A stretch of 64,000 nt of DNA from AP-15 sp963737145 (lineage in GTDB: Bacteria; Pseudomonadota; Alphaproteobacteria; ATCC43930; CGMCC-115725). Position 1 is the first letter of the stretch, and the number at the start of each line of letters is the position of its first letter. A program made the translations under genes and the position numbers. Below, piece by piece: positions 55,149-63,160 of the stretch. A model generated the notes under the pieces. The model saw only the letters and a list, made by a program, of their open reading frames with translations. It was not told where the DNA came from and did not search any database. The stretch is taken from positions 310,001 to 374,000 of the forward strand of contig CAVTRO010000004.1 in assembly GCA_963737145.1 (NCBI GenBank), in the 5' to 3' direction.

Positions 55149-55393
55149 TATTGGATCCTTTTGGTCGATATGTCGTCTGCGGTTCTGAGCGTGTGCGCTA
55201 CATGAGCAACGAGGCGGCTCGGCTCGGTGTATTCGACTCGGACGCGGCGCTGGTCTCGCTTTAAAAGCGGTAAGTCTTGCGGTTCGAGAGAGGCCTCATG
55301 CGCCAGAAGAAAATGCATGACGCAGCCGTCGTCCTTGACCAGCGCGAACCGCCCCTCCTGGACCAGGGTGATGACGCCTTCCACCGATTGCAT
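55148..55393 (-). CDS. Small beta-rich protein coupled to the selenocysteine formate dehydrogenase
   Basis: 81 residues: MQSVEGVITLVQEGRFALVKDDGCVMHFLLAHEASLEPQDLPLLKRDQRRVRVEYTEPSRLVAHVAHTLRT. The pattern of strands suggests a small OB-like or SH3-like barrel; no named family is certain. Its TAA overlaps the catalytic subunit ATG (TAATG), so it is the first gene of the formate dehydrogenase operon and probably co-translated. It may help assembly, delivery of the cofactor or regulation; this is inference from position only. Confidence 0.65.
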   Translation of the reverse strand: MQSVEGVITLVQEGRFALVKDDGCVMHFLLAHEASLEPQDLPLLKRDQRRVRVEYTEPSRLVAHVAHTLRTADDISTKRIQ

Positions 55394-55456
55394 GGGTTTC
55401 GGACCAAGTCAGCCATCGTCCCGACCTATGGCCAACGCCGGAGCGGTGAAAAGGTC

Positions 55457-56080
55457 TCACGGCTGACCTATCGAATCAGCGGCGGTGGTGGTTTCGAGCA
55501 CTCTGGCGATTCGGGAGCGCAATTCCGGCAGTACCTCGTTCTCGAACCAGGGATTGTCGCGCAGCCAACGGATCGTGTGCCAACTCGGATGGGGCAATAC
55601 GAAATATTCCGGGAGAAAGTCGCGCCAGCGCGCGACGGTGTCGGCCATCGAGCGCCGCCGCGTATCGGGAAGATAATGATGGATGGCGTAGCTGCCGACG
55701 AGCAAAGTCAGCCCGACGGCCGGAAGAGCCGTGCGCAACGGCGGGTGCCAGCGTGGCGCGCATTCGCGGCGCGGCGGCAGGTCGCCGCCCCTGGCATCGC
55801 GGCCGGGATAGCACAAGCCGATCGGCATGATCGCAACGAGGCTCTCGTCGTAGAAAATCTCGCGATCGAGAGCGAGCCATTCCCGCAGCCGGTCGCCGCT
55901 GCGGTCATTGAACGAGAGCCGGGTCTCGTGCACCCGCGTCCCCGGCGCCTGGCTGATGATGAGCAGCCGCGCCGACGGTCGTCCGCGCAAGACCGGCCGC
56001 GGCCCAAGCGGCAGGTGGGGCGCGCAGAAGGTGCAGGCGCGCACCTCGGCGAGGAGTCGGTCGAAGGCCCGGCTGCGCAT
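55457..56080 (-). CDS. Uracil-DNA glycosylase-superfamily protein
   Basis: 207 residues. CxxC at the N-terminus (ACTFCAPHLPLGPRPVL) and the motif LLIISQAPGTRVHETRLSFNDRSGDRLREWL resemble UDG superfamily families 4/5. A late HPSW (LPHPSWHTIRWLRDNPWF) matches the C-terminal HPSx motif. VAIMPIGLCYPGRDARGGDLPPRRECAPRW and LTLLVGSYAIHHYLP complete the family. It may remove uracil or act as a DNA-repair-like enzyme. The Asp of GQDPY-type enzymes is replaced by APGTRVHE, so activity should not be assumed. Complete ORF from ATG 56080. Confidence 0.82.
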   Translation of the reverse strand: MRSRAFDRLLAEVRACTFCAPHLPLGPRPVLRGRPSARLLIISQAPGTRVHETRLSFNDRSGDRLREWLALDREIFYDESLVAIMPIGLCYPGRDARGGDLPPRRECAPRWHPPLRTALPAVGLTLLVGSYAIHHYLPDTRRRSMADTVARWRDFLPEYFVLPHPSWHTIRWLRDNPWFENEVLPELRSRIARVLETTTAADSIGQP

Positions 56081-56200
56081 GCGTTAACTCCTTCGGCTCC
56101 GATTTGCCGAGGAAGACGATAAGGTGGCGAGCTTCGCTTTGCCCCGGCATCCTGTCTCGATCTGTGAAGCACACCCTGACTTAGCCGGGAGAAGGGCAAC

Positions 56201-56482
56201 ATGACCGAAACCCAAAGAGTGGCGATCGTGACCGGTGCGGCCGGCGGGATCGGCAGGGCGATGGTGTGCGGGCTGCTGACGGCGCGCATCCGGGTTGCCG
56301 GTGTTGATCGCGACCGGGAGCCGTTGGAAGCACTGGCCGCGAATGCGCGTGACGAGGGCAAGGCGGGCGACCTGCTCACCGTGCAGACCGATCTGACCGC
56401 AGATTCCGCGATCGAGGAAATCACCAAAGCTTCGCGCGATCGGTTTGGCCGCATCGACATTCTCGTCAACAACGCCGGATAG
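56201..56482 (+). pseudogene. Short-chain dehydrogenase, 3' end lost
   Basis: The N-terminal Rossmann half is normal: VAIVTGAAGGIGRAMVCGLL (TGxxxGIG cofactor motif), VDRDREPLEALAAN and RFGRIDILVNNAG (NNAG motif). It stops at TAG just after NNAG; restoring one A (GGAATAGGC) would read on as NNAGIGPG for a few codons until about 56495. There the sequence becomes the antisense of another gene. The active-site Tyr-x-x-x-Lys half is missing. About 160 residues are lost compared with normal SDRs, so this is not a functional oxidoreductase as assembled. Ribosome site GGAGAAGGG lies just upstream. Confidence 0.85.
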
Positions 56483-56489
56483 GCCCGGG

Positions 56490-57691
56490 ACGTGGTCCTC
56501 GCGGTTGCGCCAGATCGGTCCGCCCGGGCGGTCGAGCGTCACCATCGTCGGAAAGCAGACGAGATCGGCCAGACCGGCATCGCGCATCCTCCGGTAGAGA
56601 GTGCGGTCGGCAACGCCGCGCGGCGTTGCCGATTGCGGCGGCACTGTCACTTTGCGCAGGAGCGCCTCAGGCAAGCCGGGGTTCCACCATTGCGGCATGT
56701 CGAGCGCGCGCACGACGAGACCGATCCGCCCACCCGGGCGGATGACGCGCATCGCCTCGGCGATCGCCCGATCCGCGTCGCATTCTTCGAATACGGTGAC
56801 CGAATAGGCGCAATCGAACCTCGAAGGGCACAGCCTGCCTTGCCCTCGGTGAATCGGATCAGCTCCCCGAGCCCCTCCGCCTCGGCGAGCTGCGCGGCCT
56901 CGTGCAGTAGAAATGGGTTCACATCGGCCCCGGTGATGGGATTGGCATCGCCGAGCCGCCGCGCCAGCAGGCGAACCAGCGAGCCGGCGCCGCAGCATAT
57001 TTCGAGGATCGCCTCGCCGGGCCGCGGCCCGATCTGGTCGATTAGGGTTCGGAACATCGTCTGATAGCTCGGCATGCGGGCGCGGTCCTCGAGCGAGGCG
57101 ACACCGCCCAAATGGGGGCCGCCGAGGGTCACGACCGTGAAGTGCCGGGCCAGGCGCGGGATTGCCGGAGCCCATTGTGAGGGCGCGAGAAAAAACGGCA
57201 GCAATATCAGCGCCGGGGCCGGAGCCCTCGATGCGGTATGAAATGCCGGCATGGCTTCCTTCCGCCCTGGTCAACTTCGGCGCGCCCGGGCGCTTCCCAT
57301 TCGCCGCCAGCCGGGCGAAGAAAGCGATGACCCGTTCGGCGATCTCGTCGGTGCGGTCGGCGACGGCATCGCTCCAGCTGCCAGGGGCGCCATACCCGGC
57401 GAGTACGGAGCGCTCGGCGGCCGGCAAGCGGTCCGCCGCACGGGCGGTCGCATCGGCAGCCGGCCTACGCTCGCCGGCGATCATCAGAACCCGGTCGGCG
57501 ATGCCGGAGAACGGCGCCGGATCGAGACGGCTCGGCACGCACAGCACAATCCCCGCCAGCCGTTCGGGATGCGCTGTCGCCAGTCCCGAGACGTCCCGCG
57601 GCATCGCGGTGCCGAAATACGCCGAGCCGAGACCCAGATGGTCGATCCACGCGACCAGCCGCTCGGTCGCCGACATATCGGTGTCCTGCAT
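56490..57691 (-). pseudogene. Alpha/beta-hydrolase-like plus SAM methyltransferase fusion, frameshifted and 3'-truncated
   Basis: From ATG 57691 the N-terminal part reads as a hydrolase-like domain (MSATERLVAWIDHLGLGSAYFGTAMPRDVSGLATAHPERLAGIVLCVPSRL, VLMIAGERRPAADATARA). After a frame switch near 57210 it continues ALILLPFFLAPSQWAPAIPRLARHFTVVTLGGPHLGG, then a class I methyltransferase with motif I ILEICCGAGSLVRLLARRLG and post-I ADVNPFLLHEAAQLAEAEGL. A second switch near 56825 gives FDCAYSVTVFEECDADRAIAEAMRVIRPGGRIGLVVRALDMPQWWNPGLP. It ends abruptly at GGPIWRNREDHV around 56495, where it meets the truncated SDR. The fused layout looks real; the loss of the 3' end is shared with that junction. 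Confidence 0.75.
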
Positions 57692-57716
57692 CGGCTCCCC
57701 CTCTCTTATCAGTCCC

Positions 57717-58469
57717 TCAATGCGCGAGGATCTGGCTCAGGAACAGTTTCGTGCGGTCGCTCTTCGGGTTGGCGAAGAATTCCTGGGGCGGGCCCCGCTC
57801 GACGATTTCGCCGCGGTCCATGAAGACCATCGTGTCGGCGACGGTGCGCGCGAAGCCCATTTCGTGGGTCACGCACACCATCGTCATCCCCTCTTCGGCG
57901 AGCTCGATCATGACGTCGAGCACTTCCTTGATCATTTCCGGGTCGAGCGCCGAGGTCGGCTCGTCGAACAGCATGATCTCCGGCTTCATGCACAGCGAGC
58001 GCGCGATCGCCACGCGCTGCTGCTGGCCGCCCGAAAGCTGGCCCGGATATTTGTCCGCTTGCTCCGGGATGCGCACCCGCTCGAGGTAGAGGCGCGCGGT
58101 CTCCTCGGCCTCCCTTTTCGGCAATTTGCGCACCCAGATCGGGGCCAAGGTCAGGTTTTCCAGCACCGTCAAATGCGGAAAGAGGTTGAACTGCTGGAAC
58201 ACCATGCCGACCTCGCGGCGGATCGCCTCGATGTTTTTGACATCCGAGGTCAGCTCGATGCCGGCGACGAGGATCTGGCCGCGCTGATGCTCCTCCAGCC
58301 GGTTGATGCAGCGGATCATCGTCGATTTGCCCGAGCCCGACGGCCCGCACACCACGACCCGCTCGCCCTTGCCCACGTCGAGGTTGATGTTCTTGAGGAC
58401 GTGGAAGTCGCCGTACCATTTGTCGACGCCGCGCAGCTCGATGATCGGGGCCCCCTCCGAGGCGGTCAT
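57717..58469 (-). CDS. aapP: General L-amino acid ABC transporter ATPase
   Basis: 250 residues, ATP-binding subunit of the polar amino-acid (PAAT) ABC importer. Walker A GPSGSGKST, Q-loop FQQFNLFPHLTV, signature LSGGQQQR, Walker B IMLFDEPTSALD, and switch His in VTHEMGF. Its start overlaps aapM's stop by 4 bases (ATGA-type coupling), so they are co-translated. It drives uptake of many L-amino acids in rhizobia-type AapJQMP systems. Sequence complete. Confidence 0.95.
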   Translation of the reverse strand: MTASEGAPIIELRGVDKWYGDFHVLKNINLDVGKGERVVVCGPSGSGKSTMIRCINRLEEHQRGQILVAGIELTSDVKNIEAIRREVGMVFQQFNLFPHLTVLENLTLAPIWVRKLPKREAEETARLYLERVRIPEQADKYPGQLSGGQQQRVAIARSLCMKPEIMLFDEPTSALDPEMIKEVLDVMIELAEEGMTMVCVTHEMGFARTVADTMVFMDRGEIVERGPPQEFFANPKSDRTKLFLSQILAH

Positions 58470-59566
58470 CGCCGCCGCCCTTTGTTGAATTCACGCTCGA
58501 GCATCTGGCTGTAGCGCGACATGAAAAAGCAGAAACAGAAATAGATTGCCGCAGCGAACACATAAGCTTCGGCCGAGGTGCCGCGCCAATTGGCGTCGTT
58601 CAGCGCCGCATTGATCGTACCGAGCAGGTCCATCAGTCCAATGATGATGACGAGCGTCGTATCTTTGAATGTGCCGATGAAGGTATTTACCAGAGGCGGG
58701 ATGACCATCGTCAATGCCTGCGGCAGGACGATGAGCCGCGTGCGCCGCCAATAGCCGAGGCCCAGCGCATCGGCGGCTTCGATCTGGCCCTTCGGGATCG
58801 CCTGCAATCCGCCGCGGACGACCTCGGCGAGATAGGCGGCGGCGAACAGAATGATCGCCAATTGCGCGCGCAGCAGCTTGTCGATGGTCATGCCGGACGG
58901 CAGGAACAACGGCAACATGACCGAGGCCATGAATAAAACCGTGATCAGCGGCACGCCGCGGATCAGCTCGATATAGGCGATGCAGATCGTGCGCACCGCC
59001 GGGAGCGGTGAGCGCCGCCCAAGCGCCAGCAGTATTGCGAGAGGAAAGGCGAAGGCCATTCCCACGACGGCTAGGATCAGGGTCAGCGGCAATCCGCCCC
59101 ATAACTCGTTGCCGACATAGCTCAAGCCGAAAATACCGCCCCACATCAGGATGCCAACCGCCGCGAGCCCGGCGAGCCAGACGAGCATCAGCCGCCGTCC
59201 CCAGAGCCGCCGGTCGCAGCTCGCCAAAATCATCGCGATGAAGATCAGCACGGCGCTGAACGGGCGCCAATGCTGCTCGTAGGGGTAGGTGCCGAAGAGG
59301 ATAAAGCGCCATTTCTCGGCAATGAACGCCCAGCAGGCGCCGGCCCCACGGCAGGCGCGGCTGTTCGGCGCAGACCAAACCGCGTCGACCAGGGCCCAGC
59401 GGATGACCGGGGGGACCGTCACGGCCAATAGGGCGACCGCGACCACGGTCAGAATCGTGTTGGAAATGCTGCTGAACAGATTGGCGCGCAGCCACCCGAA
59501 CAGGCCGGAAGCCGCTGGCGGCGGCGGTTCGGCGGCGAGTGGCAGCTCTTGAGCGACGTCAGTCAT
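58466..59566 (-). CDS. aapM: General L-amino acid ABC transporter permease AapM
   Basis: 366 residues, His/Glu/Gln/Arg/opine-type permease with several membrane helices. The N-terminal hydrophobic segment (ISNTILTVVAVALLAVTVPPVI), a long loop typical of AapM (RACRGAGACWAFIAEKWRFILFGTYPYEQHWRPF), and the ABC-interacting EAA-like loop (AADALGLGYWRRTRLIVLPQALTMVIPPLVNTFIGTFKDTTLV). It pairs with AapQ in the membrane. It is separated from aapQ by about 500 bases holding a GIY-YIG gene on the other strand, which splits an otherwise normal operon. Confidence 0.95.
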   Translation of the reverse strand: MTDVAQELPLAAEPPPPAASGLFGWLRANLFSSISNTILTVVAVALLAVTVPPVIRWALVDAVWSAPNSRACRGAGACWAFIAEKWRFILFGTYPYEQHWRPFSAVLIFIAMILASCDRRLWGRRLMLVWLAGLAAVGILMWGGIFGLSYVGNELWGGLPLTLILAVVGMAFAFPLAILLALGRRSPLPAVRTICIAYIELIRGVPLITVLFMASVMLPLFLPSGMTIDKLLRAQLAIILFAAAYLAEVVRGGLQAIPKGQIEAADALGLGYWRRTRLIVLPQALTMVIPPLVNTFIGTFKDTTLVIIIGLMDLLGTINAALNDANWRGTSAEAYVFAAAIYFCFCFFMSRYSQMLEREFNKGRRR

Positions 59567-59608
59567 CTTTTAACGGTCCGCCGCGAATGCTGTCTGCCAA
59601 TTTCACCT

Positions 59609-59636
59609 CGTCATGGCCGGGCTCGTCCCAGCCATC
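59609..59636 (+). repeat. Left palindromic repeat (GTCATGGCCGGGCTCGTCCC type)
   Basis: CGTCATGGCCGGGCTCGTCC followed by CAGCCATC. GGCCGGGC and GTCCCAGCC pair imperfectly, giving a short hairpin. It is an inverted copy of 59978-60005. Confidence 0.8.
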
Positions 59637-59682
59637 CGCGTTTTCGTTGGTCTCGAGTTGGCGAAATAGCAGGATAGTGGCC

Positions 59683-59970
59683 ATGTCAGGTGGCTGGGTT
59701 TACATCATGACCAACAGACCGAATGGCACACTGTATGTGGGTGTGACCGCCGGTCTGGCGCGACGCGTGTGGGAGCATCGGGAAGGGGTAGCGGACAGCT
59801 TTACTAAGCGATATGGGCTTAAGCGCCTGGTATATGCGGAGCGCCACGGAAATATCCGAGCCGCGATACAGCGTGAAAAGAACGTCAAGCACTGGCCGCG
59901 GACCTGGAAGGTTCGGCTCATTCTAGCTGGCAATCCGAATTGGGCCGATCTGTATGACGGGCTCATCTGA
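59683..59970 (+). CDS. GIY-YIG endonuclease-domain protein
   Basis: 95 residues, a minimal single-domain GIY-YIG nuclease. WVYIMTNRPNGTLYVGVTAGLARRVWEHREG shows VYI (residues 6-8) and YVG (18-20) in place of the eponymous GIY and YIG, with the catalytic Arg and a His in the following helix. KNVKHWPRTWKVRLI carries the conserved Lys/Asn region. ATG 59683 is used; the upstream frame extends through the repeat. It lies in the aap operon on the opposite strand, between two inverted repeats. It may nick or cleave DNA at such repeats; this is inference. Such stand-alone genes are frequent in alphaproteobacteria but their role is not established. Confidence 0.88.
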   Translation: MSGGWVYIMTNRPNGTLYVGVTAGLARRVWEHREGVADSFTKRYGLKRLVYAERHGNIRAAIQREKNVKHWPRTWKVRLILAGNPNWADLYDGLI

Positions 59971-59977
59971 AGTCGTA

Positions 59978-60005
59978 GATGGCCGGGACAAGCCCGGCCA
60001 TGACG
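59978..60005 (-). repeat. Right palindromic repeat, inverted copy of 59609-59636
   Basis: GATGGCCGGGACAAGCCCGG followed by CCATGACG. It is almost a perfect palindrome itself (ATGGCCGGG / CCCGGCCAT) and matches the left copy when inverted with two differences. It begins 8 bases after the nuclease gene's stop and could fold as a terminator-like hairpin in that transcript. Confidence 0.8.
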
Positions 60006-60062
60006 GCAGCAGGCCTTGCGAGGATGCGATGGGCCGAGCCGCGGAATTGCGAGGTGTAGCAT

Positions 60063-61244
60063 TCAGCGCTCCACCAGCGCGACGGAGCGGTTATAGAGGT
60101 TCATTAGCGCTGAAATGATCAGGCTGATTGTCAGGTAGACCGCCATGATCATCGCGATGCCCTCGACCGCCTGCCCGGTCTGGTTGATCGTCGTATTGGC
60201 GATCGAGACGAGGTCGGGGTAGCCGATCGCGACCGCCAGCGAGCTGTTCTTGGTCAGGCTCAAATACTGGCTCGTCATTGGCGGAATGATGACGCGCAGC
60301 GCTTGCGGCAATACGATGAGATGCATCCGCTGGCCCGGCTTGAGGCCGAGCGCCATCGCCGCCTCGCTCTGGCCCCAGCTGACCGCGAGGATGCCGGCGC
60401 GGACGATTTCGGCGATAAACGTGCCCGTGTACACGACGAGGCCGAGCAGCAGAGCGGCAAATTCAGGCGAAACTGCGTGGCCGCCAACAAAGTTGAAGCC
60501 CTTCAGCTCGGGACGGTCGAGGGCGAGCGGCGCGCCGCCGCCGAGAAAGACGATCAGCGGCAGCCCGAATATCAGTCCCAGCCCGACCCAGCCGGTCGGG
60601 AACTGCTCTCCGGTCCGCGCCTGCCGCCGCCGGGCCCAGCGGGAAATCGCGATGGTTGCGGCGACCCCAATGCAAAATGCCAGTGCCATCCAGCCATAGG
60701 CCGGGTCGGGGCTCGGCAGCGGAAAGGCAATGCCGCGATTGCTGACAAAGAAATCGGGCAGCGGCTGCCAGGCCTGGCGCGGGGCTGGCGCGCTTTCTCG
60801 CAACAGCCCCCACCAAAAGAATAGCTGCAGAAGCAGCGGGATATTGCGGAACGTCTCGACATAGATCTGCGCGAGCTTGCTGATCAACCAGTTGCGGGAT
60901 AGCCGCGCGATCCCCATCACGGTGCCGAAGATCGTCGCGAGCACGATGCCGAGAGCGGCGACATAAAGCGTGTTCAGCAGGCCGACAAGAAACGCGCGGG
61001 CATAGGTGTCGGCCGGCGAATAGGGGATCAGCGACTTGCCGATGCCGAAGGCGGCTTCGCGGTCGAGAAAGCCGAACCCGCTGGCAATGTTCTGGCGGCG
61101 CAGATTGACGACGGTATTGTGGACGAGAAAGGCGCCGAGGGCGAGGACGGCGGCGACGAACAGCACCTGAAAGACGATCCCGCGGATTGCGGGATTGCGC
61201 CACGGGGAGGGACGCGCCGGGCGCCGGATGATGTCCGTCGCCAT
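60063..61244 (-). CDS. aapQ: General L-amino acid ABC transporter permease AapQ
   Basis: 393 residues. Membrane permease with N-terminal helix (GIVFQVLFVAAVLALGAFLVHNTVVNL), the AapQ-type large loop (SGFGFLDREAAFGIGKSLIPYSPADTYARAFLVGLLNTLYVAALGIVLATIFGTVMGIARLS) and the ABC-contact region (AMALGLKPGQRMHLIVLPQALRVIIPPMTSQYLSLTKNSSLAVAIG). It follows aapJ by 33 bases. With AapM it forms the pore. The sequence is complete and colinear with rhizobial AapQ. Confidence 0.95.
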   Translation of the reverse strand: MATDIIRRPARPSPWRNPAIRGIVFQVLFVAAVLALGAFLVHNTVVNLRRQNIASGFGFLDREAAFGIGKSLIPYSPADTYARAFLVGLLNTLYVAALGIVLATIFGTVMGIARLSRNWLISKLAQIYVETFRNIPLLLQLFFWWGLLRESAPAPRQAWQPLPDFFVSNRGIAFPLPSPDPAYGWMALAFCIGVAATIAISRWARRRQARTGEQFPTGWVGLGLIFGLPLIVFLGGGAPLALDRPELKGFNFVGGHAVSPEFAALLLGLVVYTGTFIAEIVRAGILAVSWGQSEAAMALGLKPGQRMHLIVLPQALRVIIPPMTSQYLSLTKNSSLAVAIGYPDLVSIANTTINQTGQAVEGIAMIMAVYLTISLIISALMNLYNRSVALVER

Positions 61245-61277
61245 CGGCCGTTTACCCCCCGCCGCGCCTGAGCCGGA

Positions 61278-62306
61278 TCAGCGGATCGGCATCGCGTACA
61301 TCAATCCGCCGTGGGTCCACAGATTGTTCAGCCCGCGATCGAATTTGAGCTCGGTGTCCTTGCCGAGCGTACGGTCGAAGATCTCGCCGTAATTGCCGAC
61401 GAGCTTGATCTCGTTATAGGCCCATTTCTCGTCGAGCCCGAGCGCCTTGCCCATCCCCGGGGTGACGCCGAGCATGCGCTTGATGGAGGGGTTGTCGATC
61501 TTCGCCATGTCATCGACGTTCTTTTGGGTAATGCCTTTCTCCTCCGCCTCGATCAGCGCATAGACGACCCAGCGAACGATGTCGTCCCATTGGTCGTCGC
61601 CTTGACGCACGGCCGGGGCGAGCGGCTCCTTTGAGATGCGCTCGGGCAGTATCACGTAATCGTCCGGGTTCGGCGCCTGGCTCAGCCGGCTGGCATTGAG
61701 CGCCGAGGAATCGCCGGTGTAGACGTCGCAGCGCCCGGAGAAGAAGGCGTTCAGAGCTTCGTCGAGCTTCTCTATGACGACCGGCTTGAACTCCATCTTG
61801 TTGGCGCGGAAGTAATCGGCGAGATTGAGCTCAGTCGTCGTGCCCGGCAGCACGCAAATCGTCGCGCCGTTCAATTCCTTGGCGCTCTTGACGCCGAGTT
61901 TCTTAGGCACCAGAAACCCCTGGCCGTCATAGAACACGACCGGCGCGAAATCGAGCCCCAGCTCTGTGTCGCGCTGCAACGTGTCGGTCGTGTTGTTCGA
62001 CAGGAGATCGACCTCGCCCGATTGCAGCGCCGTAAAACGCTGCTGCGCGGTCAGCGGCACATACTTGACATTATCGGCGGCGCCGAAGATCGCCGCGGAC
62101 AACGCCCTGCAGATATCGACATTGAAACCGGCCCAATGCCCCTGGCTGTCCGGCGCGGCAAAACCGGCAACGGCGGTCTGCACGCCGCAGCTGATCTGGC
62201 CGGCCTGCTTGACCTTGTCGAGGGTCGCACCCGCCTGCGCCGCAACCCCGAAACCGAGCACGCAGGCAACCGAAGCGAACGCGCCCAACCAACCCCTGAT
62301 CGTCAT
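61278..62306 (-). CDS. aapJ: General L-amino acid-binding periplasmic protein
   Basis: 342 residues. Sec signal MTIRGWLGAFASVACVLGFGVAAQAGA exports the solute receptor to the periplasm. The SBP family 3 fold is clear: LDKVKQAGQISCGVQTAVAGFAAPDSQGHWAGFNVDICRALSAAIFG, VDLLSNNTTDTLQRDTELGLDFAPVVFYDGQGFLVPKK, LNGATICVLPGTTTELNLADYF and GRCDVYTGDSSALNASRL. It binds a wide range of L-amino acids and delivers them to AapQM. ATG 62306 is chosen because it begins the signal peptide; the longer frame upstream (to 62378) is not needed. First gene of the aap operon. Confidence 0.95.
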   Translation of the reverse strand: MTIRGWLGAFASVACVLGFGVAAQAGATLDKVKQAGQISCGVQTAVAGFAAPDSQGHWAGFNVDICRALSAAIFGAADNVKYVPLTAQQRFTALQSGEVDLLSNNTTDTLQRDTELGLDFAPVVFYDGQGFLVPKKLGVKSAKELNGATICVLPGTTTELNLADYFRANKMEFKPVVIEKLDEALNAFFSGRCDVYTGDSSALNASRLSQAPNPDDYVILPERISKEPLAPAVRQGDDQWDDIVRWVVYALIEAEEKGITQKNVDDMAKIDNPSIKRMLGVTPGMGKALGLDEKWAYNEIKLVGNYGEIFDRTLGKDTELKFDRGLNNLWTHGGLMYAMPIR

Positions 62307-62425
62307 CCCAAACTCCCTGCCCGCCGTCGCGAGCCGATAACCCGCGGTTGGTAACAAAGCTAACATAGTCGCGCCCATGCGAGCAACGCGGCCCAGCCCA
62401 GTGAGCCCGGCTCATTACCGGTCGA

Positions 62426-63160
62426 TTATGCCGCGCTTTTCATGTTCTCGATGATTGCCGTCGCGGCGCGGGCGGGGTCGTCGCTTCTGACGATCGGGCG
62501 GCCGACGACGAGATAATCCGCACCTGCCGAGATCGCCTGCGCCGGGGTGCCGGGTCGCTTGTGATCATCGACGGACGAGCCGGCGAGCCGGACCCCGGGG
62601 GTCGCGATCAGCAGCCGCTGCTCTCCCGCGAGATCGCGGATCCGGTTCGGATTGTCGTGCGGCGCCGCGATGATGCCGTCGCAACCGCACTCGGTCGCGC
62701 GTTTGACCCGCAGCCGGATCAAATCCTCGACACTGCACAAATAGCCGAGTTCGCGCAGGCCGTCCTGATCGACCGAGGTCAGCACCGTGATCGCGAAGAT
62801 CTTGAGGCGAGAATTTCCCTTGCCCTCGACCGCAGCCTTCATGATCTCCCCGTCACCATGAACGGTGACGAAAGTGACACCGCGTTCCGCGGCCCGCGCG
62901 ACCCCTTGCCTCACGGTCTCCCCGATGTCGAACATCTTGGCATCGAGAAAAATGTGCTGGTTTTTTGCGAGCAAGTAATCAAGGAGGCCGTCGAAGCCGG
63001 CGGCGAATTGCAGCCACAGGCCGACCTTAAAGAAGGAAACCACGCCCTCCAGCTTGTCGATCAGCGCCCGAGCCTCGCTTATCGTCGGCACATCGAGCGC
63101 AACGATCAACCGGTCTTCAACCTTTTCGGGCACTTCTCGAGAGGTAGTCATCGCAGTCAT
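62426..63160 (-). CDS. pyrF: Orotidine 5'-phosphate decarboxylase
   Basis: 244 residues. Decarboxylates OMP to UMP, the last step of pyrimidine synthesis, in the cytosol. RLIVALDVPTISEARALIDKLEGVVSFFKVGLWLQF at the N-terminus and the catalytic DxKxxD motif in IFLDAKMFDIGETV. The C-terminal phosphate loop is RLLIATPGVRLAGSS ... AISAGADYLVVGRPI. Start 63160 (ATGA overlap with the preceding alkA stop) is preferred over 63151; both are in frame. GTPAQAISAGADYLVVGRPIVRSDDPARAA is the typical family end. Complete. Confidence 0.95.
   Translation of the reverse strand: MTAMTTSREVPEKVEDRLIVALDVPTISEARALIDKLEGVVSFFKVGLWLQFAAGFDGLLDYLLAKNQHIFLDAKMFDIGETVRQGVARAAERGVTFVTVHGDGEIMKAAVEGKGNSRLKIFAITVLTSVDQDGLRELGYLCSVEDLIRLRVKRATECGCDGIIAAPHDNPNRIRDLAGEQRLLIATPGVRLAGSSVDDHKRPGTPAQAISAGADYLVVGRPIVRSDDPARAATAIIENMKSAA

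Larger units (their letters stand above)
59609..60005. mobile_element. GIY-YIG nuclease gene bounded by inverted palindromic repeats
   Basis: The unit consists of the left repeat 59609-59636, the 95-codon GIY-YIG gene and the right repeat 59978-60005. The repeats are inverted copies of each other with two mismatches over 28 bases. It lies inside the aap operon, opposite in strand to it, and looks inserted. Whether it can move is not shown; no target duplication could be recognised. Confidence 0.5.

Noticed and set aside
54123..55205. A 360-codon + strand open frame over the start of the Sec formate dehydrogenase
   Set aside because: Antisense to a strongly supported gene; the protein has no family-like pattern.
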